Shown in pieces: positions 1 to 10,354 of a DNA stretch of 64,000 nucleotides. Source of the stretch: Micromonospora vinacea (GTDB taxonomy: Bacteria; Actinomycetota; Actinomycetes; Mycobacteriales; Micromonosporaceae); the NCBI RefSeq assembly GCF_015751785.1, contig NZ_JADOTY010000001.1, positions 2,480,001-2,544,000 of the forward strand. Reading direction: 5' to 3'. The translations under genes and the position numbers were made by a program. How positions within the stretch are numbered: position 1 is the first letter of the stretch; each line of letters starts with the position of its first letter. Below the pieces are notes generated by a model. That model worked only from the letters and a program-made list of their open reading frames with translations, was not told the origin of the DNA and did not search any database.

Positions 1-1177
1 GCCCGCCGAGCACCCCGGGACGGCCGCCGGACCCCGGCCGCGCGTTGCCACCGGCCACGGCCGCACGGCCGCCGCCCCCACCGCGCTGGCCGTCGATGCT
101 GCGCCCGACCCCGTTGGCGGCGCGGCTCTCCGCCGGAGCGGCACCACCACCGGTCGGCCGCGCAGAGGCGGGGGCCGCGTTGCCCGAGCCCGCGAGCGCG
201 CCGCTGCGCAACACCCCGCCGGCCGGTGACCCGCCCTGTGCTCCGTAGAGCAGGCCGGGACCGGTGCTCGCCGGGGCGGGTGCGCCGCCCGGCCCGGACA
301 GGCCGACAAGCCCGGCGGCACCGCCGCCGAGCAGCGCGCCGCCGAGCAGTGGGTCCGCCCCGGCGAGCGAGGTGCCCCGGTTGGTGGGGTCGCTGCCAGC
401 ACCGATCGGGCCGGTGACGACAGCCGGGCTGCCACCGGGGCCCGAGCCGACCTCGTCCGACGTCGAACCGTCGCCCGGCAGTTGGGAAACGCTGTCGGGC
501 GTCGAGATTGTCGCGTCACCGGTGCGACCGGTGTCGGTGCCGGTGCTGGGGCCGCCGCTCACCCTGGCGATGGCCGAGACACTCTGCGGCGTCGTCGGAT
601 CCTTGCTGGCGGTGCTCGGAGTATCCGGGTCGGGCGGGGGCGGCTCGACCACCCGGTCGTAGGCGGAGATGTCGTAACTGCTGGCCAGATCGGCCACCAG
701 GTTCACCATCCGCTGGTGGGCCTTCTCCTGCTCGGCTTTGTCCTGCTGGTGACCCGCGATCCCCCCGACGATCAGACCGGTCAGACCGAAGACAGCGCCA
801 CCCTTGATCGCGCCGCCGATCGCCTTGTCGTTGTCGTCGGTCTCCTCAGGGCTCTCGGCCTGCTTGTGGGCGGCGCGCAGATGGTCGGCCATCATGGTCA
901 ACCCCTGCTTGATGCCGGCCATCCCCTCACCCAACGCGTCGGTGTGGGCGACGATGAAGCTGAGTCGCCGGTGGAACTCCCGACCTGCCGACCCCGTCCA
1001 GGTGTTGGCCAGCTTGTCGAGGTCGCCGCTCAACTCCCGGCCGAGGCCGTCGAGGATGCCCTTGAGCTCGGCCCACTGGGTGGCCACGCCCTCGATCTGC
1101 TCCGGCTTGCCCGCCATCAGGCCGTCGTACAGCTGCTGGTGGCTGTTGCCCTGGTAGCGCTGGGTGTATTCAGACAC
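1..1177 (-). CDS. WXG100/PPE-like type VII secretion-associated protein (3' end outside window)
   Basis: GTG start at 1177 with a GGAGGA Shine-Dalgarno just upstream (AAGGAGGACGGGC). The first ~100 residues are helical and carry a WXG-type turn (NTWTGSAGREF, about residues 53-63), as in WXG100 and PPE-like type VII substrates. A glycine-rich, possibly membrane-associating stretch follows (GGAIKGGAVFGLTGLIVGG). From about residue 155 onward the protein is a long Pro/Gly/Ser/Ala-rich, probably disordered tail that runs off the left edge of the window. It overlaps the end of the preceding gene by 8 bp and lies in the same orientation downstream of eccB, so it is probably co-transcribed with the ESX locus. 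Likely role: secreted substrate or secretion accessory protein. This is an inference from the WXG fold and context. Confidence 0.75.
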   Translation of the reverse strand, partial: MSEYTQRYQGNSHQQLYDGLMAGKPEQIEGVATQWAELKGILDGLGRELSGDLDKLANTWTGSAGREFHRRLSFIVAHTDALGEGMAGIKQGLTMMADHLRAAHKQAESPEETDDNDKAIGGAIKGGAVFGLTGLIVGGIAGHQQDKAEQEKAHQRMVNLVADLASSYDISAYDRVVEPPPPDPDTPSTASKDPTTPQSVSAIARVSGGPSTGTDTGRTGDATISTPDSVSQLPGDGSTSDEVGSGPGGSPAVVTGPIGAGSDPTNRGTSLAGADPLLGGALLGGGAAGLVGLSGPGGAPAPASTGPGLLYGAQGGSPAGGVLRSGALAGSGNAAPASARPTGGGAAPAESRAANGVGRSIDGQRGGGGGRAAVAGGNARPGSGGRPGVLGG

Positions 1178-1580
1178 GCCCGTCCTCCTTCGGCTGCAAC
1201 GCCCGGTCGACAGGGGTCAGCGCGGCGGTGACGTCGTCGGCGTTGGCCGCGTTACGCGCCTCGGCGGTGCGGTAGTTGCTCAGGATCGTGCTGGTCGCCT
1301 GCTGCGCCGCCAGCACCGCCTGCCGGATCCGTTCGGCCTGGTCGACATAGGACTGGTGCACCTCGCTGTAGCGACGCGCCTTGTCGGTGGCGTCGAAGAA
1401 CGAGCCCAGCGCCGGCGGTCGGCACTGCATCTCGGTGTTGAGCTTGCGCAGCACCGACTCGGCCTGGCTCAGCCGAGACGCCAGGTGCTGGTGGAAGTCC
1501 TCAAGGGACAACAGGTCGACTTCCGTACGCCCGGCCATGGCAACATCCCCGTCGTTCTGGTTGACAACCGTCAGCGACAT
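1170..1580 (-). CDS. Small helical protein of the type VII secretion locus
   Basis: This 136-residue protein is predicted to be almost entirely alpha-helical, with heptad-like charged segments (for example LASRLSQAESVLRKLNTEM), no signal peptide and no membrane segment. It lies between eccB (46 bp upstream) and the WXG100-like long gene, whose start it overlaps, so it looks like an operon partner, perhaps a pairing partner or chaperone for that substrate. It carries no canonical WXG motif. I do not recognise a named family with certainty. A second possible ATG lies 14 codons in (1538), preceded by GGGGA. The codons between the two starts have G or C in most third positions, so the longer form is kept. 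Confidence 0.7.
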   Translation of the reverse strand: MSLTVVNQNDGDVAMAGRTEVDLLSLEDFHQHLASRLSQAESVLRKLNTEMQCRPPALGSFFDATDKARRYSEVHQSYVDQAERIRQAVLAAQQATSTILSNYRTAEARNAANADDVTAALTPVDRALQPKEDGRV

Positions 1581-1626
1581 CCAGGTTAGTCCACCAGTGC
1601 GACTCCGGGCGACCCGCCGAAGCTGC

Positions 1627-3249
1627 TCAGCCGTCGGCGTCGGTCGATTCCGCGGACCTTCCGCCGCCGGTCCCGCCGCTCGACGGGGCGCCGCTGGCCG
1701 GAGTCGTCGGTGTCGAGCCCGACGGCGGCGCGGCGGACGACGACCCCGACGGTGACCCGGCGGACGGCGTGCCGGACGGCGGTGCCGCGGATGGCGAGAC
1801 TGACCTCGGTGCGGCCGGCGGTGGCGCGGCCGGTGCCGGTCCGTCCGGACTGAAGACGGCGAGCGCGTCCTCGCGGTCCAGCGTGGGCCCGGTCGGGATC
1901 AGCGCGAGCAGCGAACCGGGCACCGCCAGTGGGGTGACCCCGCCGTAGCCGAGCGCCTCCAGCGTCGCCGCCGAGCCGAGCGGATACCGGATGCCCTGCG
2001 GGCTGATCAGGTAGATCGTCGACCCGGCGGCGCCGGACCCGCTGGTCCCGGCGCCGGGGGAGGCCTGCGCGATGACACCCTTGCCGCCGGGCAGCAGCAC
2101 CGCCTCGGCGGTGCGTACGGCGTCGCGCCTGGTCTGGCGCACCGGCACCAGTCCCGGATCGCTCTCGGTCAACTCGTCCGGCACCCGGTCGAAGACCTCC
2201 ACTGTGGTGGTCGGCGGGCCACCCGCGCTGCCCTTCCGGTAGGTCGCGCACAGCGTGGTCTGACCGGGCTGGGCCGGGTAGAGGGCGGGCATCGTCGAGG
2301 GCAGCCCGTCCTCCTCGATCCGCCGCTCCTCGAACGCCTCGCTGGCCTGGTTCGGGGTGATGTCGGTAATCCGACCGCCGTTGCTGATGAGCAGCAACGC
2401 GGTGATCTCACTGATCGACACGAGAGCGTCCCGGGTCAGCACGTAGTGCCGACCGGCGGCCTTGAACACCGACCCGACGTCGTACGACTGCCCGCCCACC
2501 CGGCGGCTGCTGGGCTCGCCCTCACCGGTCAGCGACGGCCGGCGCAGCGGTGGCCCGGCCGGAACCGAGTTGAGCAGCTGCTGCCCGACCTGGAGTCGTT
2601 CGGTGCCGGCCATCCGCAGCGCCGTGATCGTGCGGGACGGGTCGAGCAGTTGGAGCCGGCTGTTGTTGGTGATGAGGTACCGCTGGTCGTCCACCGAGAC
2701 CAGCACCGCCCGGTCACCCAGCGGCGCGCCGCCGGGCAACGCACGGTCGATCACCACCCGGGTGCTGGACCGCTGCCGGTCGACCGGGTCGGGCACGTCG
2801 CAGACCGACCAGGGCAACCCGGTCAGCGACTTGCGGTCCGGCAGGGCGTCCGGTGCCCCGACGATGCCGAGCGTGACGCCGCGGGGCCGGTCCCGCAGCG
2901 ACGCCTGGGACATCGTCCGCACCTGGGCGCTGGCGTCGTTCACGATGAGGCGCGCCGACGCGTAGTTGAGCGTCGGGTGCAGCTTTCCCTCGATGAACAC
3001 GTACGTCGCGCCGGTCTCCCGTTCGATGACCAGGGTCTGGTCGTCCAGCGGTGCCGTGCCGCCGGTCAACTGGCCGTAGGCACCTACCCCACCGAGCACG
3101 ATGGCCGCGGTGAGGACACTGCCGAAGACGGCCATGCCGAGCCGTCGCATCGGCAGGTTGGTGGTCTCCGGATCGCCCGACAGCAACGCGGAGACGATGC
3201 GGCGGGTGACGAAGCGGTACGCCTGCACCTGATCGCGGCGGGTCCGCAT
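1627..3249 (-). CDS. eccB: Type VII secretion protein EccB
   Basis: EccB is a core component of the ESX membrane complex with a large extracytoplasmic domain. The N-terminus has the family signature (MRTRRDQVQAYRFVTRR), then a single membrane segment at about residues 38-58, then the repeated beta-rich periplasmic core. The last ~75 residues form a Pro/Ser/Ala/Gly-rich tail (from about residue 465), longer than in mycobacterial EccB and of unknown role. ATG start, preceded by GGAGGT six bases upstream. It is divergent from eccE, with about 160 bp of shared control region between them, and heads the left-hand minus-strand unit with the two WXG-related genes downstream. Confidence 0.95.
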   Translation of the reverse strand: MRTRRDQVQAYRFVTRRIVSALLSGDPETTNLPMRRLGMAVFGSVLTAAIVLGGVGAYGQLTGGTAPLDDQTLVIERETGATYVFIEGKLHPTLNYASARLIVNDASAQVRTMSQASLRDRPRGVTLGIVGAPDALPDRKSLTGLPWSVCDVPDPVDRQRSSTRVVIDRALPGGAPLGDRAVLVSVDDQRYLITNNSRLQLLDPSRTITALRMAGTERLQVGQQLLNSVPAGPPLRRPSLTGEGEPSSRRVGGQSYDVGSVFKAAGRHYVLTRDALVSISEITALLLISNGGRITDITPNQASEAFEERRIEEDGLPSTMPALYPAQPGQTTLCATYRKGSAGGPPTTTVEVFDRVPDELTESDPGLVPVRQTRRDAVRTAEAVLLPGGKGVIAQASPGAGTSGSGAAGSTIYLISPQGIRYPLGSAATLEALGYGGVTPLAVPGSLLALIPTGPTLDREDALAVFSPDGPAPAAPPPAAPRSVSPSAAPPSGTPSAGSPSGSSSAAPPSGSTPTTPASGAPSSGGTGGGRSAESTDADG

Positions 3250-3412
3250 GACTTACCTCCGGCGGGGTGGATCCGCGACGATCAGGGTCGGGGTGCCGTC
3301 GCGGGCTTCCCTACGATAAGGGGCCGACGGTGGTTCCTTGGGACCACCGCTCGTGGCCGGCACCGGAGGAGACCCGGCGCAGAGTCGTACCGTGCAGGAG
3401 GGACAGTCAGCG

Positions 3413-4600
3413 ATGACGCAGGTTCAGGCGCCACCCGCCCGAGCGGTCACGGACCCTGTCGACGTTCCGACCCGGCCGGTGCCCCCGGCCGAGCGGCCCG
3501 GCCGTGGGCGGGTCGGTCCCGTGTTGGTCGGGCAGCTCGTCGTGCTGGAGTTGTGCGTGGTCGGCGTCTGGGCCGCCACCGCCGGACCGAGCTGGGTGCT
3601 CGCCGCGGCGGGCGCGGCGGCGCTGCTGATCGTCCTGGCGGCCTTCGCCCGTCGAGGTGGCCGCTGGTGGTTCGAGGACCTGCTGCTGCGCCGCCGGCTG
3701 CGGCGACGCGGCGAGCGCGCCTCGGCCGCGCTGGCCAGCGGCACCGCGACCGACCCGCGGTTGGCTGCGCTCGCTCCCGAGCTGAGCGTCATCGAGCTGA
3801 CCGACCGGGGCACCCGGCTCGGCATCGGGCGGGACGACCAGGGCTGGTTCGCGGCCGTCGCTCTGCAGTCCGCCACCGGTGCGGCGGTCGGCTCCGTCGA
3901 CGCCGCCGCTGTGGACCGCGCGCTGCGGGTGCTGTCGGACTTCAGCGCCCCGGTCTCCCGGGCCCAGGTCGTCGCGCACACGCTGGTCTGGTACCCGGCG
4001 CCCGGGGCGCCACCGGCCGCGCACCGGACCGTCTGGGTGGCGGTGCGGCTCACCGTCCGGGACGCCCGGGTCGAGGCGGTGAGCCGCGGTGGTGGGCTGA
4101 CCGGCGTGCACCGGACGGTGGCCGCCGGGATCGGCCGGCTCGGCAAGGCGCTGACCTCCGCGGGGTTGGCCCATCGCCCGTTGGGCCGTGAGGAACTACG
4201 CGCGGCGATCGTCTCGGCCGCCGGTCTCGACCTGGTGCCCGAGGCGCCGACGGAGAGCTGGAGTGGGCTGCGTGGCGGCGGCTGGACGCACCGCTGCATG
4301 GCCCTGCGGGGCCGTTCCGACGCGCCGCTCGGCCCACTGGTGGACGCGATCACCGCGACCTCGGCGCCGTCGCACACGGTGGCCGTGACCGTCTCGACGG
4401 ACGGTCGGGTGGCGGCGCCGCTGCTGCGGGTAGCGGCGATGGACAACCACGTCGAGGCCCTGGTCAAGGTGGTCCGCGAGGTCGCGGACCGGACGGGCGC
4501 GTCCACCCGGCCGATGGACGGTCAGCACGCTCCGGGCGTCTACGCCACCGCTCCGGTCGCGTCGGCGCTGGGTGCCTCCACCGGTCCGCGATCGCGCTGA
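3413..4600 (+). CDS. eccE: Type VII secretion protein EccE
   Basis: EccE is the peripheral membrane subunit of the ESX translocon. The start chosen is the ATG with GGAGGG nine bases upstream; a longer open frame begins 25 codons earlier but without a comparable ribosome site. A proline-rich cytosolic head of about 40 residues is followed by two adjacent membrane helices (about residues 42-62 and 66-84), an arginine-rich stretch (LLLRRRLRRRGERA) and a soluble C-terminal domain with the family pattern LGIGRDDQGWFAAV. The length of 395 residues is normal. It is convergent with eccD; their stop codons are only about 20 bp apart. Confidence 0.92.
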   Translation: MTQVQAPPARAVTDPVDVPTRPVPPAERPGRGRVGPVLVGQLVVLELCVVGVWAATAGPSWVLAAAGAAALLIVLAAFARRGGRWWFEDLLLRRRLRRRGERASAALASGTATDPRLAALAPELSVIELTDRGTRLGIGRDDQGWFAAVALQSATGAAVGSVDAAAVDRALRVLSDFSAPVSRAQVVAHTLVWYPAPGAPPAAHRTVWVAVRLTVRDARVEAVSRGGGLTGVHRTVAAGIGRLGKALTSAGLAHRPLGREELRAAIVSAAGLDLVPEAPTESWSGLRGGGWTHRCMALRGRSDAPLGPLVDAITATSAPSHTVAVTVSTDGRVAAPLLRVAAMDNHVEALVKVVREVADRTGASTRPMDGQHAPGVYATAPVASALGASTGPRSR

Positions 4601-4622
4601 CCGGTGCGGTGCGGTGCGGTCA
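4598..4622. terminator. Short stem between convergent eccE and eccD
   Basis: TGACCG at 4598-4603 pairs with CGGTCA at 4617-4622, and the interval is a GGTGC tandem repeat. The structure spans both stop codons. The stem is only 6 bp, so a role as a bidirectional terminator is weakly supported. Confidence 0.35.
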
Positions 4623-6017
4623 GGGTCGCAGGTTGACGATCCAGCCGTAGAGGCCGCAGACCCAGAAGGCGAGCGGCACCAGCGAGATGATGAGCAGGAT
4701 CTCGGCGATGTCGAGCAGGCGGCCCCAGACCGGCGAGATGCGTTTGCCGGCGACGGTCAGGCCGTAGATCAGGCTGATCACGGCGGCCAGCACCAGCCCG
4801 CCCAGGATCAGGCCGAGCCGGACCGGCAGCGACCCACCGGCGAAGGTGGCCGCGGCGGTCAGGCCCAGACCCACGGTGCCGGCCAGCAGCACCGGGGTGC
4901 GCTGGGCCCGGCCCAGGAGGGGCCGTGCCCGCAGCAGCGCCAGCAGGGCCAGCACCAGGCACAGCAGCACCGCGGGCAGGCGTCCGTCCAGGGCCAGCAC
5001 GAGTTGCGCGCCCAGCACCAGCAGCGACACCGTCCACAGCAGACCGGTGAGGAACTGGTCGGCGCGCTCGCTCTGCTGGAGCACCTGCCGGCCGTCCACC
5101 GACTCGCTGTCGGTCTTCAGGTCCTCCGGACCGGTCGGGATCGACGGCACCGGCAGCCGGGCCAGCCGGTAGGCCATCATCGGCAGCGCCGGCACCACAC
5201 CGAACGCGACCGCCGCGACCACCGCCGCGGAGGCCGCCGCGTCGAGGCCGAGGACCAGGCAGAGCACCGCGCCCAGGCCGGTCGCGGCCGCGACCCCGAT
5301 CGCCGCGAAGAAGAGGGGGTACCGGTCGCCGACCGCCAGCACTGCCACAGCGCCGGCCACCACCGCAGCGGTCGCCGCGAGCAGGACGTGCGGACTGGCC
5401 AACTCGGTCAGCGATCGATCGCCGGCGAGCAGCAGCAGGCCGCCGGTGGCCGCGTGCACCAGGCCGACCAGGGCCAGCACCGCACCGATGCCGCTGTCAC
5501 CGGCGGCCCGGGACAGCACCGCCGCGCCCACCAGCAGCGCCACCGCGACCAGCAGCGCGGCCAGCGCGCCGGGCAGGTGCGGCGGGCCGGCGAAGAGGGC
5601 GGCCAGCGCGCCGGCGCCGAACGCCGCCGCCGCGAAGACCGTCGCGAAGGAACGGGTTGCGCCGACCTGCCAGGCCCCGGGGCGCTGGTTGGTCGCTGTG
5701 GCGACCGCATCCACCACGTCGTCGAAGACGATCTCCGGCGCCGCGTCGGACCGCGGGTTGAAGTAGAGCACCTCACCGTCACGGACGCTGAGCTGCGCCG
5801 CGGTACGGCCGCCGTCGAGCGGCGCACCGCCCAACCGGGACAGTGCCCAGCCGCCGTGCCGCGCACCCTCGTCGGCCATGTCCTCACCGGCGTAGCGCAG
5901 CAGGGTGGGCAGCAGGTCGGCCAGCGGCACGTCCGACGGGAGCGCCAGATCCATCCGGGTACGCGGAGCCACGATGGTGATCCGGCTCAGACCACCGGTC
6001 GCCGTCTTCGTCGCCAC
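4620..6017 (-). CDS. eccD: Type VII secretion integral membrane protein EccD
   Basis: EccD forms the multi-helix membrane channel part of the ESX complex. The GTG at 6017 is chosen as start because AGGAGG lies six bases upstream; the open frame extends 22 codons further without a ribosome site. Residues ~8-90 form the ubiquitin-like (YukD-type) cytosolic domain (SRITIVAPRTRMDLALPSDV), followed by a linker and about eleven hydrophobic helices to the C-terminus. The length of 465 residues is typical. It is divergent from eccC across a 166-bp control region. There is no sign of truncation. Confidence 0.93.
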   Translation of the reverse strand: MATKTATGGLSRITIVAPRTRMDLALPSDVPLADLLPTLLRYAGEDMADEGARHGGWALSRLGGAPLDGGRTAAQLSVRDGEVLYFNPRSDAAPEIVFDDVVDAVATATNQRPGAWQVGATRSFATVFAAAAFGAGALAALFAGPPHLPGALAALLVAVALLVGAAVLSRAAGDSGIGAVLALVGLVHAATGGLLLLAGDRSLTELASPHVLLAATAAVVAGAVAVLAVGDRYPLFFAAIGVAAATGLGAVLCLVLGLDAAASAAVVAAVAFGVVPALPMMAYRLARLPVPSIPTGPEDLKTDSESVDGRQVLQQSERADQFLTGLLWTVSLLVLGAQLVLALDGRLPAVLLCLVLALLALLRARPLLGRAQRTPVLLAGTVGLGLTAAATFAGGSLPVRLGLILGGLVLAAVISLIYGLTVAGKRISPVWGRLLDIAEILLIISLVPLAFWVCGLYGWIVNLRP

Positions 6018-6096
6018 AGTGGCCTCCTGGTGTGCGTCTGTGATCGGCTGGCTGTGATGCTGCGGTCCGGGTCCACCGCGCACACGGCAGATTACC

Positions 6097-6117
6097 TACG
6101 ATGACGGCACGTACGAT
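6097..6117 (+). promoter_or_regulatory. Candidate -10 boxes upstream of eccC
   Basis: Two copies of TACGAT (6097-6102 and 6112-6117) lie 65-85 bp before the eccC start, in CCTACGATGACGG and CGTACGATGCC. The same CCTACGAT string occurs upstream of eccE (3310-3317). TACGAT matches the TAnnnT actinobacterial -10 pattern; no clear -35 is visible. The promoter call is tentative. Confidence 0.35.
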
Positions 6118-6183
6118 GCCCACCCGCGGGCGATGTTCCGCGGACCGCACGTCATCAGGGCCGCTTCTGGGGAGGAGACAGCC

Positions 6184-9100
6184 GTGAGCACTGTGGTGTT
6201 CCGCCGGCTCACGCGTCAGCCGGGGCCGGCCTTACCGCGCGGCGAGGTGCTGCTGGAGTCGCCTCCCGAGCTGCCCGAGCCAACGCCCCGCGGGATGGGG
6301 CAGCTGCTCATGATCCTGCCGATGTTCTGCGGGGTCGGCGCCATGGCCTTCCTGTACGCCGGCAAGGGCGGCGGCATGATGACCTACGTCGCCGGCGGTC
6401 TGTTCGGTGTCTCGATGCTCGGCATGGCGATCGGCTCGCTGGCCAACAGCGGTGGCAAGGACAAGGCCGAGCTGAATGCCGATCGCCGCGACTACATGCG
6501 CTACCTGGCGCAGATGCGCAAGCGCACCCGCCGTGCCGCCGAGCAGCAGCGGGCCGCGATGGCCTGGCGGCACCCGGAGCCCGACGCGCTCTGGTCGATC
6601 GCCGCGTCCCGGCGACTCTGGGAGCGGCGGATCACCGAGGACGACTTCGGCGAGACCCGGATCGCCCTCGGCCCGCAGCGGCTCGCCGTGGAGATCGTTC
6701 CACCGGAGACCAAGCCGGTGGAGGACCTGGAGCCGATGAGCGCCATCGCGCTCCGCCGGTTCGTCCGGGCGCACTCCACGGTGCCCGACCTGCCGACGGC
6801 GCTGTCGGTGCGCGCGTTCAGCCGGGTGGTGCTGCGCGGCGACCGCGAGCCGGTGCTCGACCTGACCCGCGCGGCGTTGGGGCAGCTGGCCACCTTCCAC
6901 GCACCGGACGACCTGGTGATCGCGGTGGTCGCCGCACCCGACCGGCAGTCGTCCTGGGGCTGGGTGAAGTGGCTGCCACACGCCCACCACAGCGGTCGTA
7001 CGGACGCGGCCGGCGCGCGCCGGCTGGTCTTCCCCAGCCTGGCCGAGGCCGAGGCCGCGCTCGCCGCCGAGCTGGCCGGGCGGCCCCGGTTCGCGCCGGA
7101 GGCCAAGCCGCTGACCACCGCCCCGCACCTGATCGTGGTGATCGACGGCGGGGAGATCTCACCGACCTGCCAGCTGGTGGGCCCGGGGCTGCTCGGCGCC
7201 ACCGTGATCGACCTGTCCGGGACGGTGCCGCGCGACGCCGGCCGCTGGCTGCTCTGCCTCGACGTGGGTGACGGAAACTCACTCGATCTGGTCCGGGGCA
7301 GCTCGTCGTCGACGCTGGGTCGGCCCGACCGGCTCAGCGCCGAGGCCGCCGAGGGGCTGGCCCGACAGATCGCCCCCTTCCGGCTCTCCCAGCAGCAGAC
7401 CGGCGGCGACGAGCCGCTGGCCCGCAGCACTGAGCTGCCGGACCTGCTCGGCGTCGGTGACGCCGCGGCGGTGGACGTGCAGAACACCTGGCGTCCGCGT
7501 GGTCACCGCGATCGGCTGCGCATCCCACTCGGCGTGGGCCCGGACGGCAACGTGGTCGAGCTGGACTTCAAGGAGTCGGCGCACGAGGGCATGGGTCCGC
7601 ACGGTCTGGTGATCGGCGCGACCGGCTCCGGTAAGAGCGAGCTGCTGCGTACTGTGGTGGCCGCGTTGGCGGTGACCCACTCGTCGGAGGAACTGAACTT
7701 CGTCCTGGTGGACTTCAAGGGCGGCGCGACCTTCGCCTCGCTGGAGGCGCTGCCGCACACCAGCGCGGTGATCACCAACCTGGCCGACGAGCTGCCGCTT
7801 GTCGACCGTATGCGCGACGCGCTCGCCGGTGAGATGGTGCGCCGGCAGGAGCTGCTGCGGGCGGCCGGCAACTACGTCTCCCGCTTCGAGTACGAGAAGG
7901 CGCGCTCGGCGGGTGAGCCGCTGGCGCCGATGCCCAGCTTGTTGATCATCTGTGACGAGTTCAGCGAACTGCTCGCCGCCAAACCGGACTTCATCGACCT
8001 GTTCGTGATGATCGGCCGGTTGGGTCGGTCCCTCGGCGTGCACCTGCTGCTGGCCAGCCAGCGCCTCGAAGAGGGCAAGCTACGGGGTCTCGACACGCAC
8101 CTGTCGTACCGGATCGGTCTGCGGACGTTCTCCGCTGTGGAGAGCCGGATCGTGCTCGGCGTACCGGACGCGTACGAGCTGCCGAACGCGCCGGGCCACG
8201 GTTACCTGAAGACGGACACCAGCACCATGTTGCGGTTCCGGGCCGCGTACGTGTCGGGGGCGTACCGGGCGCCGGGGCAGCAGGCCTCCGCCTCGCAGGC
8301 GCTGGTGCAGCGGCGGATCGTGCCGTACGGCCTCGACTTCGTGCCGGTGCAGGTTCCGCAGGTGCCGGTGGACACCGCTCCGGAGCCGGAGCAGCCGGCC
8401 GACGGCAAGGCCGTGGCGATGCTCGACGTGCTGATCGATCAGCTCAAGGGTCGGGGCCGCCCGGCCCACCAGGTGTGGCTGCCGCCGTTGGCCGACCCGC
8501 CGGGCCTGGGTGAGCTGCTCGGTCCGCTGGCTGTCGACCCGACCTACGGGCTGTGTACGGCGTCCTGGCCCGGGCGCGGGCGGCTGACAGTGCCGGTCGG
8601 TGTCGTGGACCGCCCCTACGAGCAGCGCCGTGACCCGATGATGGTCGAGCTCGCCGGGGCTGGCGGCAACGTGGTCATCGTCGGTCGGTCGCTGAGTGGC
8701 AAGAGCACGATGCTGCGTACGCTGCTCGCCTCGCTGGCGCTCACGCACACGCCACGTGAGGTGCAGTTCTTCTGCCTGGACTTCGGCGGGGGCGCGCTGC
8801 GCAGCATGGAGCGGTTGCCGCACATGGCCGGGGTGGCCGGTCGGCGCGACGTCGAGGCGGTCCGCCGGACGGTGGCCGAGGTGGTCGCCGTGCTGGACGA
8901 GCGGGAGGCTCGTTTCGCCCAGCACGGCATCGACTCGGTGGCGAGCTACCGCCGTCGCCGCGCCGCTGGTGAGTTCGCGGACGACCCGTTCGGCGACGTT
9001 TTCCTGGTGGTGGACGGGTGGAACACGCTGCGCCAGGAGTACGAGGAGCTGGAGCAGACCATCACCACGCTGGCCAACCGGGGCCTCGGCTTCGGTGTGC

Positions 9101-10149
9101 ACGTGGTGCTCACCGCCGTGCGGTGGGCGGAGATCCGGATCAACATGCGGGATCTGCTCGGCACCAAGTTGGAGCTGCGCCTGGGCGACGCGTCGGAGTC
9201 CGAGATCGACCGCCGCGCCGCGAACAACGTGCCGGAGAAGTCGCCCGGTCGGGGCCTGACCCGGGACAAGCTGCACTTCCTCACCGCCATCTCACGGATC
9301 GACGGTCGCCGGGACATCGACGATCTGAGCGAGGCCTCGCTCTCCCTGGCCGGGCACGTGGCGGCGAACTGGCCGGGTCGTCCGGCGCCGAAGGTGCGGT
9401 TGTTGCCGCGCCGGCTGCCGGTGGCGGAGCTGGCCCGGATCATCGACCGGTCGGCGCCGGGTCTCCCGATCGGTGTCAACGAGTCGGCACTCGCGCCGGT
9501 CTACCTGGACCTGGCCAACGAGCCGCACCTGACGGTCTTCGGCGACGCGGAGTGCGGCAAGACCAACCTGCTGCGCCTGATCGCCCGGGGCATCACCGAG
9601 CGGTACACCCCGGCGCAGGCCCGGCTGGTGATCGCCGACTACCGGCGTGGCCTGCTGGGGGCGGTGGAGGGTGACCACCTGCTCGACTACGCCCCGTCGA
9701 ACCAGGCGTTCGCCCAGGGGCTCGGGTCGATCCGGAGTGCGCTCTCCAACCGGCTGCCCGGCCCGGACGTGACCACCGCCCAGCTGCGCGATCGGAGCTG
9801 GTGGAAGGGTCCGGATCTTTACATCCTGGTGGACGACTACGACCTGGTGGCGTCCGGTGGCAGCAACCCGCTCAGCGCCCTGCAGGAGCTGTTGCCCCAG
9901 GCCCGCGACATCGGTCTGCACCTGATCGTCACGCGTCGGGTGGGCGGTGTGTCCAGGGCGCTCTACGAGCCGGTGCTGCAACGGCTGCGCGAGTTGGACT
10001 CGCCGGGCCTGCTGATGTCCGGTAACCGGGAGGAGGGCGCGGTCTTCGGCACGTTGCGACCGAGCCCGCAGCCGCCCGGCCGGGGCACCCTGGTGCGCCG
10101 TCGCGATGGCCAGCAGCTGATTCAGACCGCGTGGTCTGAGCCGGCCTGA
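6184..10149 (+). CDS. eccC: Type VII secretion ATPase EccC (EccCa and EccCb fused)
   Basis: EccC is the FtsK/SpoIIIE-type motor that recognises WXG100 substrates and drives export. The GTG at 6184 follows GGGGAGGAGA; the open frame reaches 17 codons upstream without a better site. Two membrane helices lie near residues 40-85. Three tandem ATPase domains follow, with Walker A motifs GATGSGKSE (about residue 477), GRSLSGKST (about 833) and GDAECGKTN (about 1118). Walker B regions are [15 protein letters not shown] and LYILVDDYD. Only the first has the classical Asp-Glu pair, as in other EccC proteins where domain 1 is the main active ATPase. The single-chain form of 1321 residues differs from organisms with split EccCa/EccCb. 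The WXG100 pair lies 205 bp downstream. Confidence 0.96.
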   Translation: MSTVVFRRLTRQPGPALPRGEVLLESPPELPEPTPRGMGQLLMILPMFCGVGAMAFLYAGKGGGMMTYVAGGLFGVSMLGMAIGSLANSGGKDKAELNADRRDYMRYLAQMRKRTRRAAEQQRAAMAWRHPEPDALWSIAASRRLWERRITEDDFGETRIALGPQRLAVEIVPPETKPVEDLEPMSAIALRRFVRAHSTVPDLPTALSVRAFSRVVLRGDREPVLDLTRAALGQLATFHAPDDLVIAVVAAPDRQSSWGWVKWLPHAHHSGRTDAAGARRLVFPSLAEAEAALAAELAGRPRFAPEAKPLTTAPHLIVVIDGGEISPTCQLVGPGLLGATVIDLSGTVPRDAGRWLLCLDVGDGNSLDLVRGSSSSTLGRPDRLSAEAAEGLARQIAPFRLSQQQTGGDEPLARSTELPDLLGVGDAAAVDVQNTWRPRGHRDRLRIPLGVGPDGNVVELDFKESAHEGMGPHGLVIGATGSGKSELLRTVVAALAVTHSSEELNFVLVDFKGGATFASLEALPHTSAVITNLADELPLVDRMRDALAGEMVRRQELLRAAGNYVSRFEYEKARSAGEPLAPMPSLLIICDEFSELLAAKPDFIDLFVMIGRLGRSLGVHLLLASQRLEEGKLRGLDTHLSYRIGLRTFSAVESRIVLGVPDAYELPNAPGHGYLKTDTSTMLRFRAAYVSGAYRAPGQQASASQALVQRRIVPYGLDFVPVQVPQVPVDTAPEPEQPADGKAVAMLDVLIDQLKGRGRPAHQVWLPPLADPPGLGELLGPLAVDPTYGLCTASWPGRGRLTVPVGVVDRPYEQRRDPMMVELAGAGGNVVIVGRSLSGKSTMLRTLLASLALTHTPREVQFFCLDFGGGALRSMERLPHMAGVAGRRDVEAVRRTVAEVVAVLDEREARFAQHGIDSVASYRRRRAAGEFADDPFGDVFLVVDGWNTLRQEYEELEQTITTLANRGLGFGVHVVLTAVRWAEIRINMRDLLGTKLELRLGDASESEIDRRAANNVPEKSPGRGLTRDKLHFLTAISRIDGRRDIDDLSEASLSLAGHVAANWPGRPAPKVRLLPRRLPVAELARIIDRSAPGLPIGVNESALAPVYLDLANEPHLTVFGDAECGKTNLLRLIARGITERYTPAQARLVIADYRRGLLGAVEGDHLLDYAPSNQAFAQGLGSIRSALSNRLPGPDVTTAQLRDRSWWKGPDLYILVDDYDLVASGGSNPLSALQELLPQARDIGLHLIVTRRVGGVSRALYEPVLQRLRELDSPGLLMSGNREEGAVFGTLRPSPQPPGRGTLVRRRDGQQLIQTAWSEPA

Positions 10150-10179
10150 GCAACGGTCGACCGTTCGGTAGGGGGTGGT

Positions 10180-10194
10180 GGGCCGTCTCGGCCC
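10180..10194 (+). terminator. Hairpin after eccC
   Basis: GGGCCG (10180-10185), loop TCT, CGGCCC (10189-10194), flanked by imperfectly pairing GGTGGTG and CACCACC. It lies 30 bp after the eccC stop. It could attenuate read-through into the WXG100 pair. Confidence 0.45.
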
Positions 10195-10354
10195 GATTCA
10201 CCACCATCCATCGAACGTCACCGGTCAGGGCTGCGAGGGCTGGACAGGTTCCGCTACGGTCTTCACAGGAGTGTCCGTCGGTGGGGTGTTGCTGCCTTGC
10301 CGCGGGGGAGGGTGCGGCGAAGCCGCCACCACAACAGACGGAAGGGTGTGAAGC

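Noticed and set aside
2446..4191. A 581-codon plus-strand open frame crossing eccB and eccE
   Set aside because: It is antisense to eccB and out of frame with eccE, with no recognisable domain.
4602..4620. GGTGC tandem repeat between eccE and eccD
   Set aside because: Only about three and a half units, in a GC-rich spacer; likely chance or minor slippage, not a functional repeat.
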